From contig JAWKZG010000020.1 in assembly GCA_041396125.1 (NCBI GenBank), forward strand, positions 39,233 to 103,232: 64,000 nt of DNA. Reading direction: 5' to 3'. The notes under the pieces were generated by a model, which ran no database searches, was not told the origin of the DNA, and worked only from the letters and a program-made list of their open reading frames with translations. Position 1 is the stretch's first letter, and every line of letters starts with the position of its first letter. This DNA comes from JAWKZG01 sp041396125 (GTDB taxonomy: Bacteria > Pseudomonadota > Gammaproteobacteria > Competibacterales > Competibacteraceae). Below are positions 1 through 9,109 of this stretch, piece after piece. The translations under genes were made by a program, and so were the position numbers.

Positions 1-542
1 GTAATTTTGAGCGGCTTGTCTTCACCTTCACGCACGATAGTCAGCGTCAGCTCGGTGTTGGGCTTGCCGCGCATCATCTTGACCGCATCATCCAGATTCA
101 TACCCTTGACCGGCGTGTCGTCCAGACGAATGATCAGATCGCCGGCCTGGACACCGGCTTTATAGGCCGGCGTGCCGTCAATAGGCGAGACCACTTTAAT
201 AAAGCCGTCTTCCACGCCCACTTCAATGCCCAGACCACCGAACTCACCGGAAGTACCGGTTTGCAGCTCGTGATAGGCGGATTCGTCAAGATAAGCGGAA
301 TGCGGATCTAGCCCACTCAGCATGCCACGGATAGCACTGACCAGCAGTTCCTTGTCATCCACCGGCTCGACATAATCACGTTTGATCCGGTCAAACACGT
401 CGGTAAACGTGCGCAGTTCGTCCAGTGGCAAGCTGACCAGTGGATTCTCTCTGTCGGCCCATACCCGGCTGCCCATGGTGGTTGACAGACCAATCAACAA
501 GCCTAGAAATAAGGCTAAGCCGTAGCGAGAAAAAGTACTCAT
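1..542 (-). CDS. ctpA: S41 C-terminal processing peptidase, N-terminal part (gene runs off window)
   Basis: Periplasmic tail-specific serine protease of the Prc/CtpA family, acting on envelope proteins. About 180 N-terminal residues are visible. A hydrophobic signal segment lies near residues 5-25 and ends near VWADR. The family N-terminal helices follow (FTDVFDRIKRDYVEPVDDKE), then a PDZ domain from about residue 97 containing GEFGGLGIEVG and AGVQAGDLIIRLDD. The catalytic Ser/Lys core lies outside the window. I chose the ATG at 540-542: an AAGGTG ribosome-binding site sits about 9 bases upstream, whereas the in-frame ATG at 546-548 is too close to it. The start lies only 8 bases past the gpmI stop, so the two genes are probably one operon. 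The envC-type gene often found between them is absent. Confidence 0.93.
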   Translation of the reverse strand, partial: MSTFSRYGLALFLGLLIGLSTTMGSRVWADRENPLVSLPLDELRTFTDVFDRIKRDYVEPVDDKELLVSAIRGMLSGLDPHSAYLDESAYHELQTGTSGEFGGLGIEVGVEDGFIKVVSPIDGTPAYKAGVQAGDLIIRLDDTPVKGMNLDDAVKMMRGKPNTELTLTIVREGEDKPLKI

Positions 543-550
543 AAACATGT

Positions 551-2118
551 TCACCTTGCTGATACTGCGGGCGTGACTGCCGCACTGATGGAAACTAAAG
601 ATCGGCCGCTCATGGCCTCCGGTTTAGGCAAGTCAAGCAAGCTGAGGATGGTTGGCGCAAGATCGCATAAAGCACCGCCATCCTGCAACGTTGCCTGCCG
701 TCCCATATAAATCAGGGGTACGGGGTTTGTAGTGTGGGCGGTATGCGGCTGGCCGGTGGCGGGATCGCGCATTTGCTCGATATTGCCATGGTCAGCCGTA
801 ATCAACATTTCGCCGCCGACACTATGCAACGCCTCCGCTAAACGTCCCAGGCACTGATCGATCACGGTGACGGCCTGCACAGCGGCGTCATACTTGCCGC
901 TATGTCCGACCATATCGGGATTAGCGAGATTACACACAATCATATCGAAGCGGCCGCTGTGGATGGCTGCAACGAGTTTGTCGGTCACTTCCGGCGCACT
1001 CATCTCAGGCTGCAGATCATAGGTTGCCACTTTCGGCGACGGCACCAGGATACGTTCTTCGCCGGGCAGCACATCTTCTTTGCCGCCATTAAAGAAAAAG
1101 GTGACATGGGCATATTTTTCCGTCTCGGCGATACGCAATTGCGTTTTGCTATGCCGTGCCAGCACCTCACCCAGACTGTCTTTGAGTTCAACCGGCGGGA
1201 ACGCCACCGGCGCATCGATATCGGATTGGTATTCAGTCAGGCAGACGAACGCGCTGAGTTTTGGTCGTTTGCGGCGCTCGAAGCCGGCGAAATCAGCGGC
1301 GGTAAAAGCCTTGCTGAGCTGGCGGGCACGGTCAGCGCGAAAGTTCATGAACAGCACCGCATCGCCATCGCTGAGAGCAACCGCCTGTTCGCCGGCCGGC
1401 ACAATCGCAGTAGCTTTGACGAATTCATCGGTTTCACCGCGCTGATAGGCCTGCGCCAGGGCTGCCTGTGCGCTGCTGGCAGTGTACTGACCCTGCCCCA
1501 GCGTGAGCAGATCGTAGGCTTGTTGCATACGCTCCCAGCGCTGATCGCGGTCCATCGCGTAATAGCGTCCGATCAGTGAGGCAATCCGACCTTTGCCCAA
1601 AGCCTGCAGTTTAGCCTCCAGCGCCTCGATGGAAGCCTGTGCGCTTTGTGGCGGCGTATCGCGCCCATCCAGAAAAGCATGCACATAAATCTGCTCGGCG
1701 CCACGCTGTACCGCCAGTTCCAGCGCGGCATAGATATGTAACTCATGGCTGTGCACACCACCAGGCGAGAGCAGTCCGAGGATATGCACCGCTTTTGCTG
1801 TTTCACCGCCGCATCGACGGCCCCGAACAGCACCGGGTTTTGGAAAAATGTGCCGTCTTCAATCGCAGCAGTGATACGGGTATAGTCCTGATACACCACC
1901 CGGCCAGCACCGATATTCATATGCCCGACTTCGGAATTCCCCATCTGCTCATCGGGCAGGCCGACCGCACGACCGGAGGTGGCCAGCAAGGTATGCGGAT
2001 ATTCCGTCCAGAGACGGTCCCAGACTGGCGTCGCGGCGCCGGCAATGGCATTATCGGCCGTTTCTTCGCGATAGCCCCAGCCATCTAAAATCAATAACAA
2101 TAGCGGTTTCGCTGACAT
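551..2118 (-). CDS. gpmI: 2,3-bisphosphoglycerate-independent phosphoglycerate mutase, one frameshift
   Basis: Glycolytic enzyme interconverting 3- and 2-phosphoglycerate with two metal ions (alkaline phosphatase superfamily). The N-terminal part (from 2118) has LLLILDGWGYR and the active-site serine in GNSEVGHMNIGAGR. The C-terminal part has LSPGGVHSH, FLDGRDTPP, NLANPDMVGHSG and LITADHGN. Together they give about 520 residues, the normal length. The frame breaks at the four-base run 1793-1796: one extra A on the coding strand would join KQQK directly to AVHILGLLSPGG. The gene is normally near-essential and both halves are well conserved, so I read this as a one-base homopolymer deletion in the sequence rather than a dead gene. 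It is cotranscribed with ctpA. Confidence 0.93.
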
Positions 2119-2362
2119 CGTTGACTCGTTGGATTTCGATATAAGGTCTTGTATCTGGTGGCAGGTACAAAACTGAATAAATTCGTGCAGATCAACTTAT
2201 TGATTCTACGAAATCAAACCGGTAAGTGGCAAAGACTGTCTGCATGCAAATCAGTTTGACTACCGGATCGTAATAATTACTGCACCGCAACTGCAGGATC
2301 CCTCAGGTTATGTACCGCCAGAGCGGTCGCCGGTGACACGTTTGTGACAAGCGTGTGGAAAA

Positions 2363-3019
2363 TTACAGATAAGGCGGCGTACAGGCACTGATTATCACGC
2401 ATTCTTCATCGCTGATATTGCGAAACCGGTGCGGCAAGCGACTATCGAACAGATATGCATCACCCGGCCCCAGCACATGACGCTTACCGTCAACCGTGAT
2501 TTCGATTTGCCCCTGCATGATGATGCCGCCCTCTTCCGATTCATGCCGCAACATGGTTTTACCGGTATCTGCACCCGGCGCGTAGCGTTCATGCAGGATC
2601 TGCAGTTTATGCAATCGCAGATCGCCGCCAACCTGGCGAAACGAGACCCGGCCACGGGTAATTTCCACCAGCTCGCGAGACTGAAAAAACTGCCGACTCG
2701 GAGCAGGCAGATTATCGGCGGAAAAAAATTCGGCCAGACTCATCGGAATGCCATTAAGAACTTTTTTCAGAGACGCAATGGAAGGGCTGTTTTTATTCTG
2801 TTCGATGAGTGAAATCGTGCCATTGGTAACACCCGCGCGACGGGCCAGTTCGCGTTGCGATAAACCATGCATTTCCCGTACAACACGCAAGCGCGCACCC
2901 ACATCGAAATCCGGCGCGTCGCCTGCGTTATCTGATACCCGTGCAGCAACAACTGCACTGGCGGACGCGGGCTGATCCGGCGTCTCGACCGGCAAATCCG
3001 GATGGGCGGAACTGGGCAT
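2363..3019 (-). CDS. XRE-type HTH regulator with C-terminal cupin domain (PuuR-like)
   Basis: Transcriptional regulator of 218 residues. A helix-turn-helix domain spans about residues 40-98 (LRVVREMHGLSQRELARRAG, TNGTISLIEQ). A cupin ligand-binding domain spans about 140-213 and contains HESEEGGIIMQG, GPGDAYLFDS and LPHRFRN. The architecture matches the PuuR group, whose best-known member represses putrescine catabolism; the ligand here is unknown. The start at 3019 is supported by a GGGGAG ribosome-binding site 9 bases upstream. The gene is transcribed away from the C45/nitrilase/ATP-grasp/permease genes and is the obvious candidate to control them (inference). Confidence 0.88.
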   Translation of the reverse strand: MPSSAHPDLPVETPDQPASASAVVAARVSDNAGDAPDFDVGARLRVVREMHGLSQRELARRAGVTNGTISLIEQNKNSPSIASLKKVLNGIPMSLAEFFSADNLPAPSRQFFQSRELVEITRGRVSFRQVGGDLRLHKLQILHERYAPGADTGKTMLRHESEEGGIIMQGQIEITVDGKRHVLGPGDAYLFDSRLPHRFRNISDEECVIISACTPPYL

Positions 3020-3108
3020 TTAACTAATCTCCCCAAAACGTATCACGGCTCCATGCGTGTTCCATAATCCGACGTGTAAGTCTGGCCAATAAAGCTGAGT
3101 ATGTACGT

Positions 3109-3588
3109 TCATTTTATACCTGTCGGCGGCAGCGAAAAGCCATCACCGGCGCTCAGACCCAGCGGTTCCAGCTCATTGCGCACCCACCAGTAGCGAAAGC
3201 CCTGCTCGCGCAGCCAGCGCTCCAGCCGATCCAGACTGGTCCATTCCCGGTCCAGACCACGCGAGCTGATCACCCGTGTAGGCAGCCCGTCAACGTATAC
3301 CAGCACCCCCCACGCGTAAGGATATTTATTCTGATCGCCAAAACCGCCCCCCAACTGATTACGTAACAGACGATAAACCACCGCATAATCCGTCAGACGG
3401 CCAGCCCAATAAAGTTGTGGCAAATCAGTCTGTGTAACCGTAGTATCCACATCATGTATCATGGTGTTGCCATTTACCCGAAATCTGCTAACATCATAGC
3501 TCATGGTGTGTTGTGTGCATGATTTCACCTTAGCAGAATCGGGCCGTTCTGGCAGCTCTTGATTAGCGATTATTGTAGAAGAGTCCAC
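3109..3588 (-). CDS. Unrecognised 159-residue protein
   Basis: I do not recognise this protein. An AAAGGAG ribosome-binding site 8 bases before a GTG at 3586-3588 makes that the best start; the longer reading begins at a TTG without a ribosome-binding site. There is no signal peptide or membrane segment. The second half is compact and rich in aromatic residues and arginine (KYPYAWGVLVYVDG, SLDRLERWLREQGFRYWWV) and looks like a small folded domain. The first 50 residues look less ordered. It lies between the XRE-cupin regulator (same strand) and the C45 gene (divergent, start 72 bases away), so it probably shares the cluster's control region. Coding status rests on the ribosome-binding site and protein-like composition. 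Confidence 0.6.
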   Translation of the reverse strand: MDSSTIIANQELPERPDSAKVKSCTQHTMSYDVSRFRVNGNTMIHDVDTTVTQTDLPQLYWAGRLTDYAVVYRLLRNQLGGGFGDQNKYPYAWGVLVYVDGLPTRVISSRGLDREWTSLDRLERWLREQGFRYWWVRNELEPLGLSAGDGFSLPPTGIK

Positions 3589-3659
3589 GCGCCAAACTCC
3601 TTTCCTTATTCGCTGAGTATAGCGCCGCAAGTAACCGTGTCACTCACAGGAGCACCGTT

Positions 3660-4888
3660 ATGCAGTTACGCTTTGACGCGATCACTGAGGCCCAAGCCAG
3701 CCGCCAGTGGCAGGCTTTATTCAAGCAGCGCTGGCCTGCCTATCGCACCTGGTTTTTAGCGCGCGGCGGCGCTATGCGTCCAACGCTGGACACTGCGGTC
3801 AGAAACCTGCGCCGTTACATGCCCGAACTGGAACCCACTTTTGATCGCCTGGTTGACCTGGCTGGCGGCGATGAAACCGCCGCCCGTTTTTTATCCGGCT
3901 ATCGCCCGCCGCCCTATCTGATCAGTTGTTCGCAGGCCGCGTTACAAAGCGCCGATGGCCCGGTGCTGCTACGCAACTACGATCTCGATCCGAGTCTTAA
4001 TGACGGCCTGATCCTGCATACTGCCTGGAATGACCGCCGGGTCATGGCAAGCAGCGAATTCCTGTGGGGCGTAGCGGATGGGATGAACGAAAACGGTCTG
4101 GCGCTATCACTGGCGTTCGGTGGTCGCAAGGCCGTCGGTAAGGGCTTCGGCATACCGATTATTTTGCGTTATATACTGGAATTCTGTGAGCGCACCAAAG
4201 ATGCTGTCGAGGTGCTCCGGCATGTGCCCTCGCATATGGCCTATAACATCACACTGCTGGATCGTACCGGCAAACTGGCCACAGTACATGTCGGGCCGGA
4301 TCGACCGGTGCAGGTTACCCGCACCCCGCTGGCGACCAATCATCAGGGGACGGTGGTATGGCCCGAGCACAGCCGTTTTACCCATACTCTCGAGCGTGAG
4401 CGGGTTTACGCCAGCATGTGAGTGATAAAAAGTTAACCCCGCCGGCCCTGCTGGCGGCGTTTCTGCGCCCGCCACTGTACAGCAGCAATTACCGGCAAGG
4501 CTTTGGCACCTTATACACAACGCTTTACCGCCCGACTGCCGGAACAGCAGAATGGCATTGGCCGGATGCGGCCTGGCGACAATCATTCGAACATTTTCAG
4601 GCAGGTTCCAAAACCGTGCGTTATACCCGTAGCGGTGCCAAAGCCCTTACCCCGCCGACACCCACTACGGCCGGAATTACCGGGCATCCTGCCGTTCTGT
4701 CGGCAAACCGGATTAGTGGAACGCAAGCAGATGATTTCAGTCTGATCTGGAACATGCGTCAATCCCGCTACAACCTGCCGCAGGGCTTACCCGAACAGCA
4801 GCGCCCATTTTTAGCTCAGTTACTGGATCAGTTAGGCAGCGAGTCGCCCGGCTGGAACCGTTCAGACAAAGGAAACCTTATCCTATGA
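3660..4888 (+). CDS. C45-family autoproteolytic acyltransferase/amidohydrolase, one frameshift
   Basis: Ntn-hydrolase related to penicillin acyltransferase and C45 amide hydrolases, which cleave or exchange amide-linked acyl groups after self-processing before a cysteine. The probable nucleophile is Cys90 in LISCSQAA. The family motif LLRNYDLDP follows, then MNENGLALSLAFGG and YNITLLDRTG. The first frame stops at 4419-4421; a second frame beginning at the overlapping GTG (4418) continues the C-terminal part (NYRQGFGTLYTTLYRP, W-rich). One missing base there restores about 409 residues, a plausible family length. The downstream nitrilase gene overlaps by four bases (ATGA), implying translational coupling. 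The substrate is unknown. Confidence 0.82.
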
Positions 4889-5970
4889 CACCTTTTGCTA
4901 TTGCCGGCATTCAGATGCCAATCACCACGAACAGCAACCTCGACGCGATGCGTCACCGACTGGAGCTGGTATTACACCTCTACCCCTGGGTACAGATGGT
5001 GATGTACAGCGAGTTGGCACCTTTCGGGCCTTTGCTGCCCAATGCGCAGAAACTCCCTGGCCCTGCCGAGGAAGCCTTTCAGGAAATGGCGCTGAAACAT
5101 GGCGTCTGGCTGCTGCCAGGCTCTTTATTCGAGCGTCGCGACGGTTTGATTTTCAACACAGCGCCAGTGATCAATCCGGCGGGTGAAGTGGTTGCCCGTT
5201 ACCGCAAGATGTTTCCTTTCCGACCCTTCGAGGAAGGGGTCACTTCCGGTGACGAATTTGTCGTCTTTGATGTGCCGCAGGTTGGCCGCTTCGGGGTCTC
5301 CATCTGCTATGACATCTGGTTTCCTGAAACCAGTCGCACATTGACCGCTATGGGGGCCGAGGTGCTGTTACATCCTGTGCTTACCCATACTATTGACCGC
5401 GATGTTGATCTCAATTTGGCACGCGCAACAGCCGCTTTCTGCCAGTGTTATGTTTTCGACATCAACGGTCTGCATGCTGGCGGCAATGGCCAGTCGGCTG
5501 TCATCGACCCGGCCGGTCGGACGTTGCACCAGGCTGGTGTTAACGAAGAAATGATCCCGATCGAAGTCGATCTGGACCAGGTTCGGCGCCAGCGTCAGTA
5601 CGGTCTGCGTGGCCTGGGACAACCACTGAAAAGCTTCCGCGACAGCAATGTGGACTTTTCGATTTACGACCAGCAGCGGCGTGACCTCAGTTATTTGAGC
5701 TCGCTTGGTCCGCTGGCGAAACCGCAGCGGGCGGCTATTCATCTGGATAACCCGCCACAAGCAAGCGATCCAGCCCCATTGGATAACGTTCCGCCAACAG
5801 TTGCCGATCCGGCCCCGTTGGATAACGTTCCGCCAACAGTTGCCGATCCGACCCCGTTGGATAACATCCCGCCAACAGCCGATCTGGGCAGTACCGTTGT
5901 CAATGAACCGGTTCCAGCCGAGGCACTCAACCCCGTTCTGCACACACCAGCACCAACAACCGAACAATAA
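4885..5970 (+). CDS. Carbon-nitrogen hydrolase (nitrilase superfamily) with a repetitive C-terminal tail
   Basis: Amidohydrolase of 361 residues with the full nitrilase-family triad: Glu43 (MYSELAPFG), Lys108 (RYRKMFPF) and Cys141 (VSICYDIWFPE). The catalytic domain ends near residue 280. A low-complexity tail of about 80 residues follows, rich in Pro, Asp, Val and Thr, with a 13-residue unit (DPAPLDNVPPTVA) repeated about three times from 39-bp DNA repeats. The start codon overlaps the C45 gene stop (ATGA), so the two are coupled and likely act on the same amide-type substrate. The family covers nitrilases, amidases and N-carbamoyl hydrolases; I cannot choose among them. Confidence 0.9.
   Translation: MTPFAIAGIQMPITTNSNLDAMRHRLELVLHLYPWVQMVMYSELAPFGPLLPNAQKLPGPAEEAFQEMALKHGVWLLPGSLFERRDGLIFNTAPVINPAGEVVARYRKMFPFRPFEEGVTSGDEFVVFDVPQVGRFGVSICYDIWFPETSRTLTAMGAEVLLHPVLTHTIDRDVDLNLARATAAFCQCYVFDINGLHAGGNGQSAVIDPAGRTLHQAGVNEEMIPIEVDLDQVRRQRQYGLRGLGQPLKSFRDSNVDFSIYDQQRRDLSYLSSLGPLAKPQRAAIHLDNPPQASDPAPLDNVPPTVADPAPLDNVPPTVADPTPLDNIPPTADLGSTVVNEPVPAEALNPVLHTPAPTTEQ
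5767..5882 (+). repeat. 39-bp tandem repeat, three copies, inside the nitrilase gene
   Basis: Copies start at 5767, 5806 and 5845; the last is cut short near 5880. The first two differ at only a couple of bases. Each encodes a 13-residue Pro/Asp-rich unit in the protein tail. The near-identity suggests recent expansion by slippage or recombination. Confidence 0.9.
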
Positions 5971-5983
5971 GCGTGCCAGACAA

Positions 5984-6024
5984 CAGGCATAGCGGCACGT
6001 GCTCAGCGCACGCCGCTATGCCTG
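5984..6024. promoter_or_regulatory. 41-base hairpin with a perfect 13-bp stem between nitrilase and ATP-grasp genes
   Basis: Bases 5984-5996 (CAGGCATAGCGGC) are the exact reverse complement of 6012-6024, around a 15-base loop. The element starts 13 bases after the nitrilase stop. No T-run follows on either side, so it is not a canonical intrinsic terminator. It could attenuate transcription, stabilise the upstream mRNA or be a dispersed palindromic repeat; only this copy was noticed in the window. Confidence 0.7.
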
Positions 6025-6185
6025 CCTATTACTGAAAACAAGTTCCTGAAAACAAAATAGCTTATGCCGGCCAAACCGGATGCAGGCCGTCGCGTAACCG
6101 AATTTGGGTAGTTTTTGCTTTCCGGCCCTAAACGCATGATTTAGACTCTAACGATGCCCACAACCTGACACCGCAGGAGGATTTT

Positions 6186-7634
6186 ATGGCCCGTACCAAA
6201 CTGAATGGCCTGTCCGAGATTTATACCTTTTTTCGCAAAAACACCACGCCGATTTATTTCGTTTCCCCTACTGCCTATAACATTCTGGGTATCGACCAGT
6301 GGGTGAACAATTTCGAGTACATCAACTACTTCGACTCCTTTGACGGCTACCATCCGCGGGTATTTATTCCGGATACCTCCGGGCCGCCGGAATTTCGCTC
6401 CATGGAAGATGTGAATAATTATCTGCTCGATCATAAAGATGTGATTGCGCATTTCAAAAAGCGTGGTGGTAAGGGCAAACTGCTATTGGTCATGTTTGAT
6501 GAGGAAACGGAAGATCTGGCCAAAGACCTCGGCGTCGAGATCGCGCTGCCCTCCTGCGCACTGCGCAAACGGCTGGATTCCAAAATCGAGACCACCCGGC
6601 TCGGCAATGAGGCTGGCGTCCCCAGCGTTCCCAATATCATGGGCAAGGCGGACAGTTACGATGCGCTGATGAAGCTCGCCAAAAAAGCCAAGCTCGGCGA
6701 TAACCTGGTCGTGCAAACACCGTATGGCGATTCCGGCCGCACCACGTTTTTTATCCGCAGCAAGGACGACTGGGACAAAAACGCCGACAAAATGAAGGAC
6801 GAGCAACTCAAGGTGATGAAATACGTTAATCACCTGCCGGGTACCGTCGAAGCCGTCGCCACCCGCCATGGCACCTTGGTGGGTCCGGTTCAGACCGATA
6901 TCACCGGGTTTCAGGAATTAACCCCGTACAAAGGCGGCTGGTGCGGTAACGATGTGGCCTCAAGTCTGCTGCCACCGCGTGTCCGCAACAAGGTTCGGGA
7001 GATGGTCAAAGCGCTCGGTGACCGCTTGTATGAGGAAGGCTATCGGGGCTGTTTCTGCACCGATTATCTGCTTGATACCGACACCGGCGATGTCTATCTG
7101 GGCGAACTCAATCCGCGCATCAGCGGTGCCAGCCCGCTCACTCACTTGACAACATCAAAATACGGCGGCGCTCCGCTCATGATGTTCCATTTGCTGGAGT
7201 TCATGGATGTGGATTATCGCTTCAGTCTGAACGCGGTACAAAGACGTTGGGCTGAATTTGATAACTGGAGCCAGCTGGTCCTGAAACAGGTCGAAGATAA
7301 AGTCGAGCTGATCACCAAAGCACCCGCCTCCGGGGTCTGGCGCATGAATGATGACGGTGAGATCGAGTTTGTCCGCCGCACGCTGGACTGGCATACGGTG
7401 GGCGACGAAAACGAAGCGTTTTACCTGCGCGTATACGGCACAGGTGAGTACCGCTACCACGGTGCGGATATGGGCATACTGGTCAGCCGGGGCCGCATGC
7501 AAACCGACGACCGGCAACTCACCGAACGCGCCAAGCGCTGGGCAACGGCCATCAATGGTCAATTCGAAGGCACGCCACCGCTGCCTGAACAACCAGTTGA
7601 GCCACCAGAATGGTCTGGCTCCAAGATGTTTTGA
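6186..7634 (+). CDS. ATP-grasp ligase (biotin-carboxylase-like annotation family), substrate unknown
   Basis: Protein of 482 residues with an ATP-grasp core. About residues 125-150 (LPSCALRKRLDSKIETTRLG) resemble the start of the nucleotide-binding subdomain, followed by NLVVQTPYGDSGRTTFFI. The metal/phosphate-binding strand is YLGELNPRISGAS near residues 302-314. Such proteins are often labelled biotin carboxylase, but there is no carrier domain or carboxyltransferase nearby, so an amide- or peptide-forming carboxylate-amine ligase is more likely (inference). A strong ribosome-binding site (GGAGG) precedes the ATG. It lies between the amide-hydrolysing pair and the permease on the same strand. 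Confidence 0.85.
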   Translation: MARTKLNGLSEIYTFFRKNTTPIYFVSPTAYNILGIDQWVNNFEYINYFDSFDGYHPRVFIPDTSGPPEFRSMEDVNNYLLDHKDVIAHFKKRGGKGKLLLVMFDEETEDLAKDLGVEIALPSCALRKRLDSKIETTRLGNEAGVPSVPNIMGKADSYDALMKLAKKAKLGDNLVVQTPYGDSGRTTFFIRSKDDWDKNADKMKDEQLKVMKYVNHLPGTVEAVATRHGTLVGPVQTDITGFQELTPYKGGWCGNDVASSLLPPRVRNKVREMVKALGDRLYEEGYRGCFCTDYLLDTDTGDVYLGELNPRISGASPLTHLTTSKYGGAPLMMFHLLEFMDVDYRFSLNAVQRRWAEFDNWSQLVLKQVEDKVELITKAPASGVWRMNDDGEIEFVRRTLDWHTVGDENEAFYLRVYGTGEYRYHGADMGILVSRGRMQTDDRQLTERAKRWATAINGQFEGTPPLPEQPVEPPEWSGSKMF

Positions 7635-7670
7635 TTCTTTGCCTTATCCCAAACTGGAGAATGCTCTACT

Positions 7671-9095
7671 ATGTCTCAAGGTCACTTTGAACGTGTATTA
7701 GATAATAAAGAAGTGCTGGCTTTGGCATTCGGTGCCATGATTGGCTGGGGCTGGGTTGTTCTGGCTGGCGGTTGGGTACAGTCAGCCGGTTCCTGGGGGG
7801 CAATGCTGGCTTTCACAATCGGTGGTGTGGCGGTCATTTTGATCGGTTTGACCTATGCCGAGCTGGCCGCTGCGATGCCCTTAACAGGCGGTGAGCATGT
7901 CTACAGTTTTCGTGCACTCGGTATGGCAGCCTCGTTCATCTGCACCTGGGCGATTATCCTCGGTTATGTCTCGGTGGTAGCCTTCGAAGCTGTTGCCTTG
8001 CCGACAGTCATCGAGCATCTGTTTCCAAATTATAAAATGGGCTTGCTCTGGAATGTCGCCGGGTGGGATGTGTATTTCACCTGGGCACTGGTCGGCATGG
8101 TTGGCGCAGCGATCATGACCTGGCTGAACATTCTCGGTATCAAAGCCTGTGCCTTACTGCAGAAAGTTGTCACACTGCTGATCCTGATAGTGGGCCTCAT
8201 GCTGATCTCCGGTGCCTTGTTCAACGGCGATCAGGCGCATATGGAACCGCTGTTTGTGGATGGCATGAAAGGCATGCTGGCGGTGTTGATCATGACGCCG
8301 TTCATGTTTGTCGGCTTTGACGTCATTCCGCAAGCTGCGGAGGAAATCAATCTGCCACATAAACAAATCGGCAAGATCCTGATTATCTCGGTGGTCATGG
8401 CGGTAGCCTGGTATATCGGTATCGTGCTGGCAGTATCACTGGCGCTGTCATCTGAACAACTCGCTGTCTCCAATCTGTCCACAGCCGACGCGATGACTGC
8501 CGTCTTCGGTGGTAGCTGGGCAGGTAAGCTGCTGGTGCTGGCAGGGATTGGCGGCATCATTACCAGCTGGAACGCTTTCCTGATCGGTGGCAGCCGGGCG
8601 GTTTACGCCATGGCACATGCCCATATGCTGCCATCATTTCTGGCTAAAATGCACCCGAAATACAACACCCCCGTCAACGCTATCCTGCTGATTGGCTCGT
8701 TATCTATTATCGCGCCGCTGTTCGGTCGTAAAGCCCTGGTCTGGCTGGTAGATGCGGGTGGCCTGGGCATCGTTGTCGCCTACGCGACGGTGGCACTGTC
8801 GTTTATCGTCTTGCGTAAAAACGAGCCCGATATGCCGCGACCGTTCAAAGTGGCCAACGGTATGCTGGTCGGCTATGCCGCTATGATTCTCGCCATCGGC
8901 ATTATTATCCTGTATATGCCGGGCAGCCCGGCGGCCCTGGTATGGCCTTATGAATGGGCCATCGTACTGGGTTGGAGCGCCTTAGGCCTGGTGTTTTATT
9001 TGTGGGCACGGACGACGCATGGCAACGATGCGGCACAGGTCATGGCACAGGAATTAAACACCGGTCACTCCGATCTGCCTGAAACAGCGAGCTAA
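7671..9095 (+). CDS. APC-superfamily amino acid/amine permease
   Basis: Inner-membrane transporter of 474 residues with about 12 hydrophobic segments. It begins with the APC-family pattern (VLALAFGAMIGWGWVVLAGG, then LTYAELAAAMPLTGGE) and includes PFMFVGFDVIPQAAEE. The family moves amino acids, polyamines and related amines by proton symport or exchange. It starts 36 bases after the ATP-grasp gene with a GGAG ribosome-binding site and ends just before a strong hairpin, so it is the last gene of the cluster. It probably imports the amine or amino acid processed by the upstream enzymes (inference). Confidence 0.92.
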   Translation: MSQGHFERVLDNKEVLALAFGAMIGWGWVVLAGGWVQSAGSWGAMLAFTIGGVAVILIGLTYAELAAAMPLTGGEHVYSFRALGMAASFICTWAIILGYVSVVAFEAVALPTVIEHLFPNYKMGLLWNVAGWDVYFTWALVGMVGAAIMTWLNILGIKACALLQKVVTLLILIVGLMLISGALFNGDQAHMEPLFVDGMKGMLAVLIMTPFMFVGFDVIPQAAEEINLPHKQIGKILIISVVMAVAWYIGIVLAVSLALSSEQLAVSNLSTADAMTAVFGGSWAGKLLVLAGIGGIITSWNAFLIGGSRAVYAMAHAHMLPSFLAKMHPKYNTPVNAILLIGSLSIIAPLFGRKALVWLVDAGGLGIVVAYATVALSFIVLRKNEPDMPRPFKVANGMLVGYAAMILAIGIIILYMPGSPAALVWPYEWAIVLGWSALGLVFYLWARTTHGNDAAQVMAQELNTGHSDLPETAS

Positions 9096-9109
9096 GCTGA
9101 CCACACACG

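Noticed and set aside
902..1579. 225-codon open frame on plus across gpmI
   Set aside because: Antisense shadow of the conserved gpmI coding sequence; no ribosome-binding site and no protein-family features.
5368..5967. 199-codon open frame on minus across the nitrilase gene
   Set aside because: Antisense shadow made long by the 39-bp repeats, which are open in several frames.
6186..7634. Biotin carboxylase of an acyl-CoA carboxylase
   Set aside because: No biotin carrier or carboxyltransferase genes nearby and the neighbours are amide hydrolases and an amine permease.
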